Assembly (NCBI GenBank): GCA_003024985.2 | Contig: PXIH01S0007749.1 | DNA length: 10,455 bases | Source of the DNA: Euperipatoides rowelli | Taxonomy: Eukaryota; Onychophora; Udeonychophora; Euonychophora; Peripatopsidae | Strand: one strand, 5' to 3' | Shown here: positions 1-8,554 of the stretch, piece by piece | Position numbering within the stretch: position 1 is the first letter of the stretch | How the letters are laid out: each line of letters opens with the position of its first letter | Position numbers and translations under genes: made by a program | Notes under the pieces: model-generated | Databases searched by the model: none | What the model saw: only the letters and a program-made list of their open reading frames with translations | Told to the model about the DNA's origin: nothing

Positions 1-342
1 TTTTAATTATGATTCATCTTTTGACTGATACAGTATATATCAGGTACGGTATTTATGTTTTGATTGTATATCTTATTACCCCTCGGTACATTATATTTTT
101 TTTGTCTTTGTTTTTTTTTTTTTGTGATGTCCTATTTTACTAAATGTATATTTTGCACAAGAATACTTTTTTCTTAAGCAATAAAGTGAATTTGAATTTG
201 TGTGTCTCCAAAATTTCTAGTCTTTAAGCTAAATATCTTTCCATCCTTTTTTCCTATTATTATTTTTTTGTATATAAAAATCAATTCATTATAAATTCTT
301 CTTTGAATCGGTGTTAAAGTATTTATAAGTCTTTGTTTATAA
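1..342. other. T-rich non-coding flank
   Basis: No exon or RNA gene is visible here. The stretch is T-rich with ordinary C content, about 12% by hand count, including a T-run at about 110-123 and a second T-rich patch at 251-275. It differs sharply in composition from the C-depleted island that follows, so the island has a real left boundary near 340-360. A possible retroelement tail at 180-200 is listed separately. The stretch is either an upstream intron of the TECPR2-like gene or sequence 5' of it; the window does not tell. Confidence 0.6.
120..202 (+). mobile_element. Possible LINE-type 3' tail
   Basis: A T-run followed by a short AT-rich stretch leads to an AATAAA polyadenylation-type hexamer at 180-185. 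Right after it come two tandem GAATTT units (188-200). Non-LTR retrotransposons without a poly(A) tail commonly end this way, in short tandem repeats after an AATAAA signal. No open reading frame or target-site duplication could be assigned, and the element, if real, would continue to the left of the window. The assignment rests only on the tail architecture and could be chance in AT-rich sequence. Confidence 0.3.
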
Positions 343-1490
343 TATGTAAAGAGGAAATCGAAAAGTTATATGAAAGGATGGATTATGTAAGCTTATGTGT
401 AAAGAAAAGGGGTAGTTTATGGATGGAAAGAGTTAAGAGAAAGTAGAGGATTCTTGTTTAATATAGGGAATATGGGTATAGAAAGAGGGAAAGTAAGTAA
501 GGTAGAGGATGAATGGAAAATAAGAATAGAAAGAATTGAGAATGAGTTAGATTATTTAAAGTATTGAGTTAAAGAAAACAAGTATAAAAGGGGAAAAGTC
601 TTTAAATATGGGTCAGGAGGATGTTCTATTGAATGATAGTGAGAATGTTATGTTGGATGAGGAGATTGAGATATTAGTGATACAGTATGTCTTGATGAAA
701 CAGGTACATAAAGGCGGAGGAATTTGGAATGAATAAGTATCAAGTATGTAAAAATATGTTATTTAATTATGAGGGATAGGGAAAAATCTAAATTAAGTCA
801 AGATAATTCAGAGGAAAGACAAAAGTTAGGGGAGGAGGGTTTATGAGGGTAATAGGAAAGGTGATGTATTATTAGTGGATGAAAGAAATTATGGGTGCAC
901 CGTGCAGGGGATTTTTGGTTTAGGGAGAGAGGGAATAGATGCAGGATATATTTATTTAATTTAATGGAAGTTATAAAGAAAAGTGTTAGAGGGGAAGAAT
1001 TAATTATTTAAGGGGGCTAAAGAATTGTGTTATTTGGATTAATGGGTTTGTTTAGAACTTTAGAGAATGGGGGATTTTATTAGAGGGGCTAAAGATTATA
1101 CGAAGGGGATATGGTTTTTTTTTACCTATATATGATGAAGAGAGAGTGTTAAGAGATAGAATTGTAAGGGTATAAAGATATTAGAGAATTGTGTATAAGG
1201 AAGGGAGTGTTTTTTGAAGATTTGTGAGAGGGTTGGAAAGGGATTGTTTTAGGAGGAGTGGGGTATTATTAAATAGTAAAGGCGATATTTTTAGTGGTGA
1301 GGATTGAGTGGAAAAAGAAAAGTGGAATGGGAAGGAGTATTGAAATATAGAAAGGGGGAGTTTAGCCTATATTTAAGAGAAAAAAGATAAAGGATTAATT
1401 AGGGATTGGTTTTATTAATATGCAAGGAGGGAGGATAAATGGGATGATTTAATGGAAACTGCAAGGAGAAGAGGTTAAGTATTTCAGCCT
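343..1490. other. C-depleted, G/A-rich strand-asymmetric island
   Basis: The plus strand is nearly devoid of C here. By hand count there are 36 C in 421-1500 (3.3%), with C-free runs at 454-578 (125 bases) and 1127-1282 (156 bases). G is abundant: 43 of 120 bases in 1141-1260. The flanks have ordinary C levels. This could be the trace of C-to-T change on the plus strand (equivalently G-to-A on the minus strand) in an inserted element, or an anciently C-poor repeat. Both strands were read for coding sequence. Plus-strand frames are relatively open at 403-564 and 560-733, with one helix-like E/K/I/L-rich stretch, and some minus-strand frames are open too. A three-letter alphabet by itself makes such frames likely, so no gene is called and the orientation is unknown. 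Confidence 0.7.
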
Positions 1491-1499
1491 TTCAGGGGT

Positions 1500-2752
1500 A
1501 GTAGAGACACATTTGAGGGAGGAAGAGATACCATAATGAACTCCAAATATAGTACATACTGATAGAGTATATTACTTATTAGGCTATACAAATTTATTTA
1601 TTTTTAAAAGTTATTCAAATACTTTTTAAACACATTATTAAAAAATGGTATTTAAACGTTTGGAGCACAGCATCTCAACAATATTATATAAATTATTGTC
1701 TATTTTTTTTTTAATTTAGTTATAGGTCTATATTATAAATTATATTAAGTTTAATAGTTAATTTAATTAAAGTCAAACGTAATGGATTTTTTAAAAAAAA
1801 ATATTGATTTTCAAAGATAATTACTAAAAAAAAATTCCTCCAAATAAATAAAAAAAGAGTTATTTACAATTCAATTTTTAAAATTTTTGTCTTTAGCTCC
1901 GCCCTCTTAAAACAACATTGTCTATTGTATACACCAGGGGAGATATTTTGTTACATCATTGTTGAGAAACGAATGTTTAATAGACTAAACGGCCAAACTG
2001 CAGTATTCCCCCAACTAAACTATGTACAGTATTCACTATCTTCATCAGCTAAAGGCTGGGAATCGTTTGGTTTAAATACTTGTACAGAATCATAATAAAA
2101 TTCATCCATTGTGTTATTATGGTTTAATTTGTTTTTTAAAAAAATCAAAACAAGCTTTACTACAAGCGGAACAGCACTCTACTTACAGGATAAATCCAGA
2201 CCACCTAAACAGATATAGAGACAACTGCATGATAAAAATAATCTATTTAAAACTTTTTTTTTTTGTAATCTCAGACGCAGGGCAAGAATATTCTTAATTT
2301 TATCTTTAAATAACTTTTTTTATGCATTTTAATTTTTTTTTCTTTTAGTAATTATCTTTGAAAATCAATAATTAAAAAAATATATAAAAAAATCCGTTAC
2401 ATTTGCCCTTCAATTAACTACTTCACATTAAGTTGCTACTCGAGAACAAAATGTCATAAATAGTAGTTGGACTTAACTAGGCACAGAACTAGCAGGAAGT
2501 AATAAAATCTAGCAATTTTAGACATGTAAACTAGTGAAAATTTTCTTAAAATTAAGCAATAGATATTAATGTATATAAACAGGTATTGTATGTAAATCGA
2601 GGTATGGGACCATAGGAATGTCAATGTCTGTAATTGTGGTGAGTGTCTTTAAAACAGGGTACATCTGTATAAAAGTAATAGATGCTTAGTAAAATTTAAC
2701 CTTCTACTATACTACAATACAATGGAATAATAACTGTTTTTTTTTTTTGCAG
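1500..2752. other. AT-rich non-coding sequence upstream of first exon
   Basis: About 1.25 kb of AT-rich sequence with homopolymer runs lies between the C-depleted island and the first recognisable TECPR2-like exon. No sequence resembling the preceding part of the TECPR2 propeller was found, so the preceding exon is probably beyond the left edge and this is probably intron. It ends in a strong acceptor: a T-run at about 2737-2748 followed by GCAG, with the AG at 2751-2752. A slightly more GC-balanced patch at 1900-2300 contains a 62-codon open frame, but it shows no splice context, family resemblance or compositional signal that would support a gene. Confidence 0.55.
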
Positions 2753-2878
2753 CCCAATAGTGCCATCACTGTTGTAAAATTATTATCTTCAGTTGATTTC
2801 TTAATTGCTGTCGGTACAATCCATGGTTTAGTTACAGTCTTCAGATTACCATCGACGCTTCCTGGAAGAAATAAGGAG
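2753..2878 (+). CDS. TECPR2: TECPR2-like exon A (N-terminal propeller, partial gene)
   Basis: This 126-bp internal exon of 42 codons is phase 0 at both ends. A long pyrimidine tract and CAG precede it and the donor GTAGGT follows at 2879. The translation runs from PNSAITVVKLLSS to LPSTLPGRNKE. From memory of vertebrate TECPR2 this aligns without gaps to the second blade region of the N-terminal WD-like propeller: a shared ITVVKLLS, a G-T-x-x-G-x-V-x-V-F strand and LPGRNK just before the next blade. HPS5 has a related propeller but lacks the LPGRNK stretch. In other animals TECPR2 is an autophagy factor that binds Atg8/LC3 proteins and helps maintain ER exit sites and secretory trafficking. 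The start codon and first blade must lie upstream. Confidence 0.87.
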
Positions 2879-3987
2879 GTAGGTTTTCATTTACTACTAC
2901 CCTACCAACAATAACAATGGTAATGATCAACAAAAATTATTTTCTGGATAAATACAGTATGGGTATGTAAGATCCAACAATTAGTTGATTGCAGTAACAC
3001 CCGACAGATCTAAAAACAATATCAAATGGAAAAATATATGTTCTATGAATTACAATAAATTATTAGTTTTTTTTTAATTACAGGTATAAATATAGAAATA
3101 TTTTATTACTTTTTAAAATCAAATGGTTTATTCATAATTTCAGTTAAAAAGTTAATATGGTCTTTAAAATAATAATCTAATAGAAAATTATATTAATGAA
3201 TTACAATAAATTATTAGAGATTATTTACTTTTTTAATGTTTTAATCTGTCAAACATTGGCACTTTTTTTTTAATTTATCGTATGAGGACAGAGAGATATC
3301 CAAATTTAGTCACATTTTTTCCCCCCTCAATTCAATATATTGGCATAACGAGGTCCCCCAGATGGACAAAAGCAATGACAGAGTGAGTTATTATTTTTAT
3401 TTAAAAAAAAAAAAAAAATTAGGCCTATCACTCTGTAATTTTATTACTTTTTGATAGTTAGGCCTATTTTCAAAATGATACATCTATTGTATAACCTTAG
3501 TAATATTATTATTGAATTAAATTTAATTGGGTCACTTCACCATGTTGGATTTACGTCTTCAAAAAGTAAGTGGTTAAAAGAATTTCTGTTGTGTTCAAGA
3601 ATACCAAAATACATCTTTCACTTGTCACATTATTTCATTTATATATTTAAATATGTAGTCTCATAAAAATTGTCACTCATATTCCTAGCTATTTGTACTA
3701 AAAAAAAACCCAAATCCTCTAATATTATCATTTAAAAGTTTTGTTAACTAATAGGCCTATATCAAATTTTCAATTCATTTGAAAAATTTCCAAGATCAAA
3801 AAGCCTTCCAGCCAACACTTTAAAATTTGGTGCAAGTTGATTTGAACGATATTCGTCAACAGCTTCAATCTTTTCCATTTAATGTCTTAAAGAAATTCCT
3901 AAGTAATATTCAAAAACTTTTAAATTGTTACATTAAATTATCTTTTCTTTGAGAATAATGACATCATCAGATGATAAGTCAGACAAT

Positions 3988-3995
3988 TCAATTAG
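3988..3995 (+). repeat. Left target-site duplication of hAT-like MITE 1
   Basis: TCAATTAG lies directly before the CAG terminus and is repeated exactly at 4364-4371 directly after the CTG terminus. It is the host target duplicated on insertion; eight bases is the length typical of hAT transposases. Confidence 0.85.
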
Positions 3996-4371
3996 CAGTG
4001 GCGTCACGCGGGGGGTGCGTCCCGCACCGGGTGCCACCATAGGGGAGAGTGCCACCGAAAAAAAAAAGGTTTTTTAATTTTTTTTTGTGGGCGGGGGTGC
4101 GAATAAACTCGACTGCTCCTGTAATGTTGTCATTAGTTTATTTCAGTTATTTTTTCCTGTGGTACTGAATAGGTCATACAATAGTACCAGTGTAGCATAA
4201 AGTAAAATTTAAAGTTTAAAAATCATAACAGCCAAAAAAAAAAGCTTATCAAAATATCTGCAACAAAAATATAAATAATGTGCCCCGGGCACCAAAACGT
4301 CCATGGGGGAGGGGGTGACACCATGAGTCACATCGGGGGACACCAACCCTAATGATGCCTCTGTCAATTAG
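3988..4371. mobile_element. hAT-like MITE 1 with 8-bp TSD
   Basis: A 368-bp element (3996-4363) is flanked by a perfect 8-bp direct repeat, TCAATTAG, at 3988-3995 and 4364-4371. It starts CAGTGGCGTCA and the reverse complement of its end is CAGAGGCATCA, so 9 of 11 terminal bases match. An 8-bp duplication with CAGNGGC-type ends is characteristic of the hAT superfamily. There is no transposase frame, so it is non-autonomous and would depend on a source element elsewhere. The subterminal regions are GC-rich, with GTGCCACC and GGGCACC segments and a gggg-rich stretch near the right end, while the middle is AT-rich. It contains one copy of the A-run plus GCTTATCAAA motif at 4234-4254 and an AACGTCCAT segment that recurs in the element at the right edge of the window. 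Confidence 0.85.
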
Positions 4372-5157
4372 GCTATATCAAAACAAATTGAAATCTTTCA
4401 ATATTCTATTCAAAGCCTCAGAAATTATTGATTTATTCAGAATGAGTCTTTTAAACCCAAAGGTTTTTTTGACTTTACAGCATTTTGTAAAAATATTTCA
4501 TCTTGATATAATAAGTCATCTAGGCCATTTTTAAATTTACCTGCAGAATCACATTAGATTACATCATTTGGAAAAGAATTCTAAACCGAGGACACACGAT
4601 TACTAAAAAAACTGATCTAATATTTCTATTTGAAAAAAAAAAAAAACTTTTTTTATTTTTAATCGGTGTCCCCTAGCACAATTACAAAAATATATCTCAT
4701 TTTCATCATCTATTATTGTTACTTTTTATTGCTAATTATCAATTAGATTCTTCGTGTATTGTATTAATAGTTTGAACTAAGATTATATTATTTTTTCAGA
4801 TAGTTTAACTTGTTCAGATATATCAATTTTAAACTGTTTAAATTCAGTGTTTTGACTCATTAACACTATAATTTTTTTTAAAAATACATTTAAAATAAAT
4901 TTGACATGTTCTATTTCCTGTTTATTATCTTTGCCCGATTGATAATCAATGATACATTTATTTCTATATTCATTACATAACCAAGACTCGAAACGATGTT
5001 CTAAAAAAGCAAAAATTGTACGTTATTACCTAGGCTTTTAGCATGGTGCGTACCATCCCAAGCAAATTGATTTGTCCTCATCTGCTACTATATAAATACA
5101 ACGATAGTAATAATAATAATTAATATAATTAATAACTATCTGCAAATAATCTTTCAG

Positions 5158-5289
5158 ATGGAGCAATTTACCATCAATGATCTTCACCGTAACGCAGTCA
5201 CTTGTTTGGAATGGAGTTCTAATGGGATGAAACTGTTCAGTGGTGACTATGGTGGAATCGTTGTCTACACTGAAATTGATGTGAACGAA
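5158..5289 (+). CDS. TECPR2: TECPR2-like exon B (propeller blade)
   Basis: This 132-bp internal exon of 44 codons is phase 0 at both ends, after CTTTCAG and before the donor GTATGT at 5290. The first codon happens to be ATG, but exon A joins in frame, so it is not taken as a translation start. The peptide contains a histidine-asparagine-rich link (DLHRNAVTCLEWS) and then SNGMKLFSGDYGG and IVVY. This is the classic WD-like blade pattern (H..AV..L.WS.NG..L.SGD..G.I..Y), and the NGMKLFSGD core matches vertebrate TECPR2 as remembered. HPS5 differs in this blade. Exon A ends GRNKE and exon B begins MEQF, which gives an uninterrupted alignment across the junction. A minus-strand open frame over this exon is a shadow. 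Confidence 0.9.
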
Positions 5290-6349
5290 GTATGTATGCA
5301 ATCATTTTAGATGTTACATTTAAATGTTTTGAAATCAAAATGTTTGTTATTTTATTTTAAATTTATCATTTCTGCTCTAATATGTTTAAACTGTTTTTTC
5401 ACCGAAATATTAGTAGCCTAAATATACTNTCAATCTCATAAGTTCAACTAAATTAGTTAAATAAATGGATGGCCACACAGTTTACTATTACACTAAGATT
5501 AANTATTTTATTCCACTCACACTCAGTGATACAGCCTTAGCCAAGTGATACAACCTTAAAAACTATGAGAGGACAAAAAAACGTCACAACCTTGAACAAT
5601 GCATGTAAGTATTGAAAAATTAACACAAGGTTGAGGACTCCCCCTACACCGTTATAAAACATTATATCATTAAATAATTACTAAATCATTATATTAAAAT
5701 CAGATTTACATAATTTTTTCATGGTTAGTATAATTATAATTAGTACATTGTGGGGTGAGTATCATTATTTATAACATAAACAAATAAAATTATTAAAATG
5801 CAATGTAATCAAGGGGGGTAGGGGGTTTCCACATTATTTGGCATACTAATATTTGGTGGTATGTTTCTAAAAAGTAGTATTGGTTGAATGTAATGAAGTT
5901 AATATTGATCATCAAAAAATAATAATCACTAAAATGTAAATGAAAAAAATTGAAAAGGGCTAAACTCTTTGATTGCAAAATTTCATTTGGAGACAAAAAA
6001 AAAATTGTTCCTATTTAGACTCTGGAGAATCAAGTCTGATTGGTTTATGACAGTTCAATACCTGCTAATTTATTTTGGCACTTTCCCATATTTTTTAAAG
6101 AAAGGTTTTAAATTAATTAAACTATCGACATGCAAACCAAATGGGAATTATGTCTACCTGAAGATGATATATGTTTTGATTTACAAGTAAAAACAATGTT
6201 TACTGACTTTACAATTAGGAATTATATATTTACCATTAATTAAATTTAAAATAAACTGCATCTGTCAAGAAGAATGCACAATTTACACATTTAAAGTCGT
6301 TTAATGCTTTGCTCTATAAATGTGACGTTGTAGAAAAATAATGTGGTTA

Positions 6350-6783
6350 TCATGAACCAGGGGCCCACCCTGCTACCCAGAAAAATCCTGTGTGGGCCAA
6401 CTCATATAATTGGCCAAAAAAATAAATTTTTATTTTTTATTTTTTTTACACACCAAAAAAAAAAGCTTATCAAAGTCAAAAAGTAACTGGTAACCTAACA
6501 GCTTATAACAAGTAGCTCATAACACCTAACAAAGTGTTCTACAGCAAAAAAAAAAACTTATCAAATCTGTCAAAAGGGAAACAAAAGTCCATACAAAAAA
6601 AAAGCTTATCAAATCTATCAGAAGAAAAATAAAATGTTTAAACAACCAAAAAAAAAAAGCTTATCAAAAATATACAACCCAGACGCCCTCCAAAATAATT
6701 TTCTGGCTATGCCCCTGTACTTGGGCCAATGTTTTAGCCTAGGTAGGTGGGCCAAATTTTGCCAGGCCGCCCCTGTCATGAAC
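6350..6783. mobile_element. hAT-like MITE 2 with 8-bp TSD
   Basis: A 418-bp element (6358-6775) lies between perfect 8-bp duplications TCATGAAC at 6350-6357 and 6776-6783. It begins CAGGGGCCCACC and ends GGCCGCCCCTG. Inverted, the right end is CAGGGGCGGCC, so the outer seven bases are identical and the similarity then weakens. The 8-bp duplication and CAGGGGC ends place it in the hAT superfamily. It has no transposase. Its interior carries four copies of an A-run plus (G)CTTATCAAA motif at 6455-6474, 6546-6565, 6595-6613 and 6648-6670, and GTGGGCCAA-type segments near both ends (6393 and 6748). The perfect duplication suggests the insertion is not very old. Confidence 0.85.
6455..6670 (+). 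repeat. Four-copy A-run/CTTATCAAA internal repeat
   Basis: The motif of eight or more A followed by GCTTATCAAA (ACTTATCAAA in one copy) starts at 6455, 6546, 6595 and 6648. The last three starts are 49 and 53 bases apart, and the first is 91 before the second, close to two units. The bases after the motif are similar in two copies (TCAAATCTRTCARAAG type). The same motif occurs once in hAT-like MITE 1 and, degenerate, in the partial element at the right edge. Repeated internal motifs in hAT elements often bind the transposase; that role is inferred here. Confidence 0.7.
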
Positions 6784-7147
6784 AGATAGATCACTGGAAA
6801 AACATTCCAATTCTGTGAGAACTGAGAATAGACAAAAGATTATATTCCATGGTGCAATGGTATATTGTTTGGACAGATCCCACATATGGTGGGAGAAGCC
6901 ATGATATACCTGATAGTTTGAGGAAGACTTAATGATTTAGCGGAAGAGATACCGTACACCTTGCACCACCAGATAGCATACTAAATTAAATACACAGCAA
7001 GTTTCCTGAAAAATCAACCTAAGATGCCACAAACAATGATAAACGACACCACATAGTCTCCATGGCTGATCAGTGAATAGTGATCATGATCATTCTGTCC
7101 CTAACACAATGAAAACGAAGGTTTTAAATTAGCTAAGTTTCTGCTGT

Positions 7148-7345
7148 AGTAGTTAATAAAGGGGCATTCAGTCCACCAATTAGAATGTGCTATGACATCA
7201 TGATGTCACTTCCAGTGGGTGTAGCTGATTTACATATAATATGCTTATTCAAATTATATGTAAATGAGTCACGCCCACCGAAAGTGACATTATGATGATG
7301 TGGCACATTCTGATTGGTGGACTGAATGGCCCTTTATTACCTACT
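7148..7345. mobile_element. Long inverted-repeat (fold-back) MITE
   Basis: Two arms of 93 bases (7148-7240 and 7253-7345) are reverse complements around a 12-base loop. Over the inner 87 positions I count 13 mismatches, about 85% identity. Outside this core the match continues for five bases (AGTAG/CTACT) after one mismatch. The arms include CCACCAATYAGAATGTG and ATTTACATATAAT. There is no coding capacity. The duplication is not certain: TA flanking ATAAAGGG...CCCTTTAT is possible, but the outer AGTAG pairing may mean the true ends lie further out. It sits inside the intron before exon C, so a nascent plus-strand transcript could fold it into a long hairpin. Confidence 0.8.
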
Positions 7346-7649
7346 CACTGTTGTTTCATAGTTTGTCAATGAGTTAACAGAGCACTAAAAATATGTGTGC
7401 TATTGAACCCTTTAAAGAAAAATGTTTTATGCGATCAAAAATAAAATAATCATATCATGTGTCAGACACACTTTCACTTAGAATAAATCCTCTAAGAGAT
7501 AGCATTGAAAATAAGTTTAAAGTTCAAAGTATAGTCACAAAAGTTGTATATTGAATACCTGAGTGAATATTCAATGCATAACCGATTGAGCGATCATAGT
7601 TTTCTTCATTTTCTTCCACTAAATTTGAAACTGCTGTCAGAACAAAAAA

Positions 7650-7815
7650 ATTTATCCAAGATGGTGGACACCATCTAGCAGACATGTTTTGATAATTCTG
7701 CTGTTCTTGATGTTTGGCTTATTTTTTTTAGAGTTGGGACAGTGTGGGATTAAGGTTAGGGATCGTTTACGAAAATCATATCAATAATTAACATCTATAT
7801 GGCAGCCATGTTTGA
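7650..7815. repeat. Possible short MITE with imperfect terminal repeats
   Basis: The left side contains a perfect 8-base hairpin, AGATGGTG/CACCATCT, at 7659-7676. The right side contains ATGGCAGCCAT (7799-7809). The reverse complement of the right end, CAAACATGGCTGCCATATAG, resembles the left end CCAAGATGG...CCATCTAG if a 3-base gap is allowed. No target-site duplication was found. This may be a decayed miniature element, or two unrelated small palindromes. Confidence 0.3.
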
Positions 7816-8393
7816 GGGACCCATAAGCTCATCTAGTGAAGAAGTGAAAGGTAGTCTGATTATTCAACCATTCTTCCTTGTTTGATGCAATTTAATAATT
7901 ATGTAGTGCATGCATATGCTTGTGTCTGCAGGTTCAATTGATTTGTCATGAATCACTCAAAGTGTTAATTATGTGTTTGAGAGTTTGTTTTCCAGAAGTT
8001 TTAATCGAGTGGACAAGGGGATGTGGTCATTAAAGAAAAAAATATTTTTGACTATTGTATTTTTTATTTCTTAGCATGGATTGGTTGGTTGAAGAATTTG
8101 AAATGTAATTTTAATTGATAATTCTTCAAATATTTATTCAAATTAATCATTAGCTATTACAATATTATTTTCATGAGGTTTAGCATCAATGTTTTAATTT
8201 GTTTAACTAGTAGCCGAATATAAACAAATTAAACTTTGATTCTAATTTTAATTAAATAAGCTCAATTTTCTTATAAAAATTTCACATGAAATTTAGACAA
8301 TCTCAAGATAGTCCCTTCTCTCTAATTTATCATCCACTATTTCAAAATTATGCTTAGCTGTTGTCGGAAAAAAAAATTATCTGTATTTTACAG

Positions 8394-8554
8394 CATGTGA
8401 GCAGGTCAGAAATTTTACTGTCCGAGAGTCACGAAATAGTTCAGATGAGTTATAAGCATATGGTACTCCTAATATCCACCTTGCGACGAGCGCTACTATG
8501 TAAGATGGATGAGGACAACAGAATTCTCCAAGTTGGACAGAAAGATCGTAAGGG
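8394..8554 (+). CDS. TECPR2: TECPR2-like exon C (propeller strand region)
   Basis: This 161-bp internal exon has 53 codons plus two bases (GG) of a split codon. It follows TTTTACAG and is followed by the consensus donor GTAAGT at 8555. The peptide includes ESHEIVQMSY, MVLLISTLRRALL and ILQVGQKDRK. It aligns with the part of vertebrate TECPR2 where a V-Q-L-D-Y strand is followed by LLVSTLQRSLL and an IG..PRK segment just after the blade in exon B. The vertebrate protein then continues with a KFGACF-like segment, which should start the next exon; it was not found in the remaining 1.9 kb. The exon joins exon B in phase 0. Overlapping open frames on the minus strand are shadows. Confidence 0.88.

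Larger units (their letters stand above)
2879..5157 (+). other. Intron between TECPR2-like exons A and B
   Basis: This 2,279-bp intron has the donor GTAGGT and an acceptor ending TTTCAG, phase 0. It holds a complete hAT-like MITE at 3996-4363 (listed separately), three TAGGCCTA-type motifs at 3420-3428, 3459-3467 and 3751-3760, and long A-runs at 3403-3418 and 4633-4646. Short open frames at 3451-3666 and 4352-4534 are AT-rich, lack splice context and resemble nothing recognisable. No intron-encoded RNA gene was seen. Confidence 0.8.
5290..8393 (+). other. Intron between TECPR2-like exons B and C
   Basis: This 3,104-bp intron has the donor GTATGT and an acceptor ending TTTTACAG, and joins exons in phase 0. 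It contains two N positions (5429 and 5503), a hAT-like MITE at 6358-6775, a long inverted-repeat element at 7148-7345 and a short repeat candidate with hairpins at 7650-7815. The remainder is AT-rich with no supported exon. Two overlapping opposite-strand open frames near 5793-6190 are low-complexity and are not considered genes. Confidence 0.8.

Noticed and set aside
421-875. Minus-strand reading of the C-depleted island as a reverse transcriptase
   Set aside because: Some L/F/S-rich stretches looked vaguely LINE-like, but a G-free strand produces such peptides by itself and no catalytic motif is intact, so nothing is claimed.
2109-2297. 62-codon plus-strand open frame
   Set aside because: No family resemblance, no splice context linking it to the TECPR2-like exons, and composition like the surrounding AT-rich sequence.
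5038-5301. 87-codon minus-strand open frame
   Set aside because: It lies over TECPR2-like exon B and is its antisense shadow.
5637-5826. Small element bounded by CCCCCTAC and GTAGGGGG
   Set aside because: Only an 8-base inverted pair, with no target duplication or longer terminal similarity.
5793-6190. Overlapping open frames on opposite strands
   Set aside because: F/Y/I/K-rich low-complexity peptides typical of AT-rich intron sequence, with no recognisable motif.
6847-6970. tRNA-like or tRNA-derived SINE
   Set aside because: An imperfect inverted pair (TGGTGCAA...TTGCACCA) and a small hairpin are present, but no convincing A and B boxes or cloverleaf.
7748-7764. GGTTAGGG-like telomeric word
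   Set aside because: Only one imperfect unit, not a tandem array.
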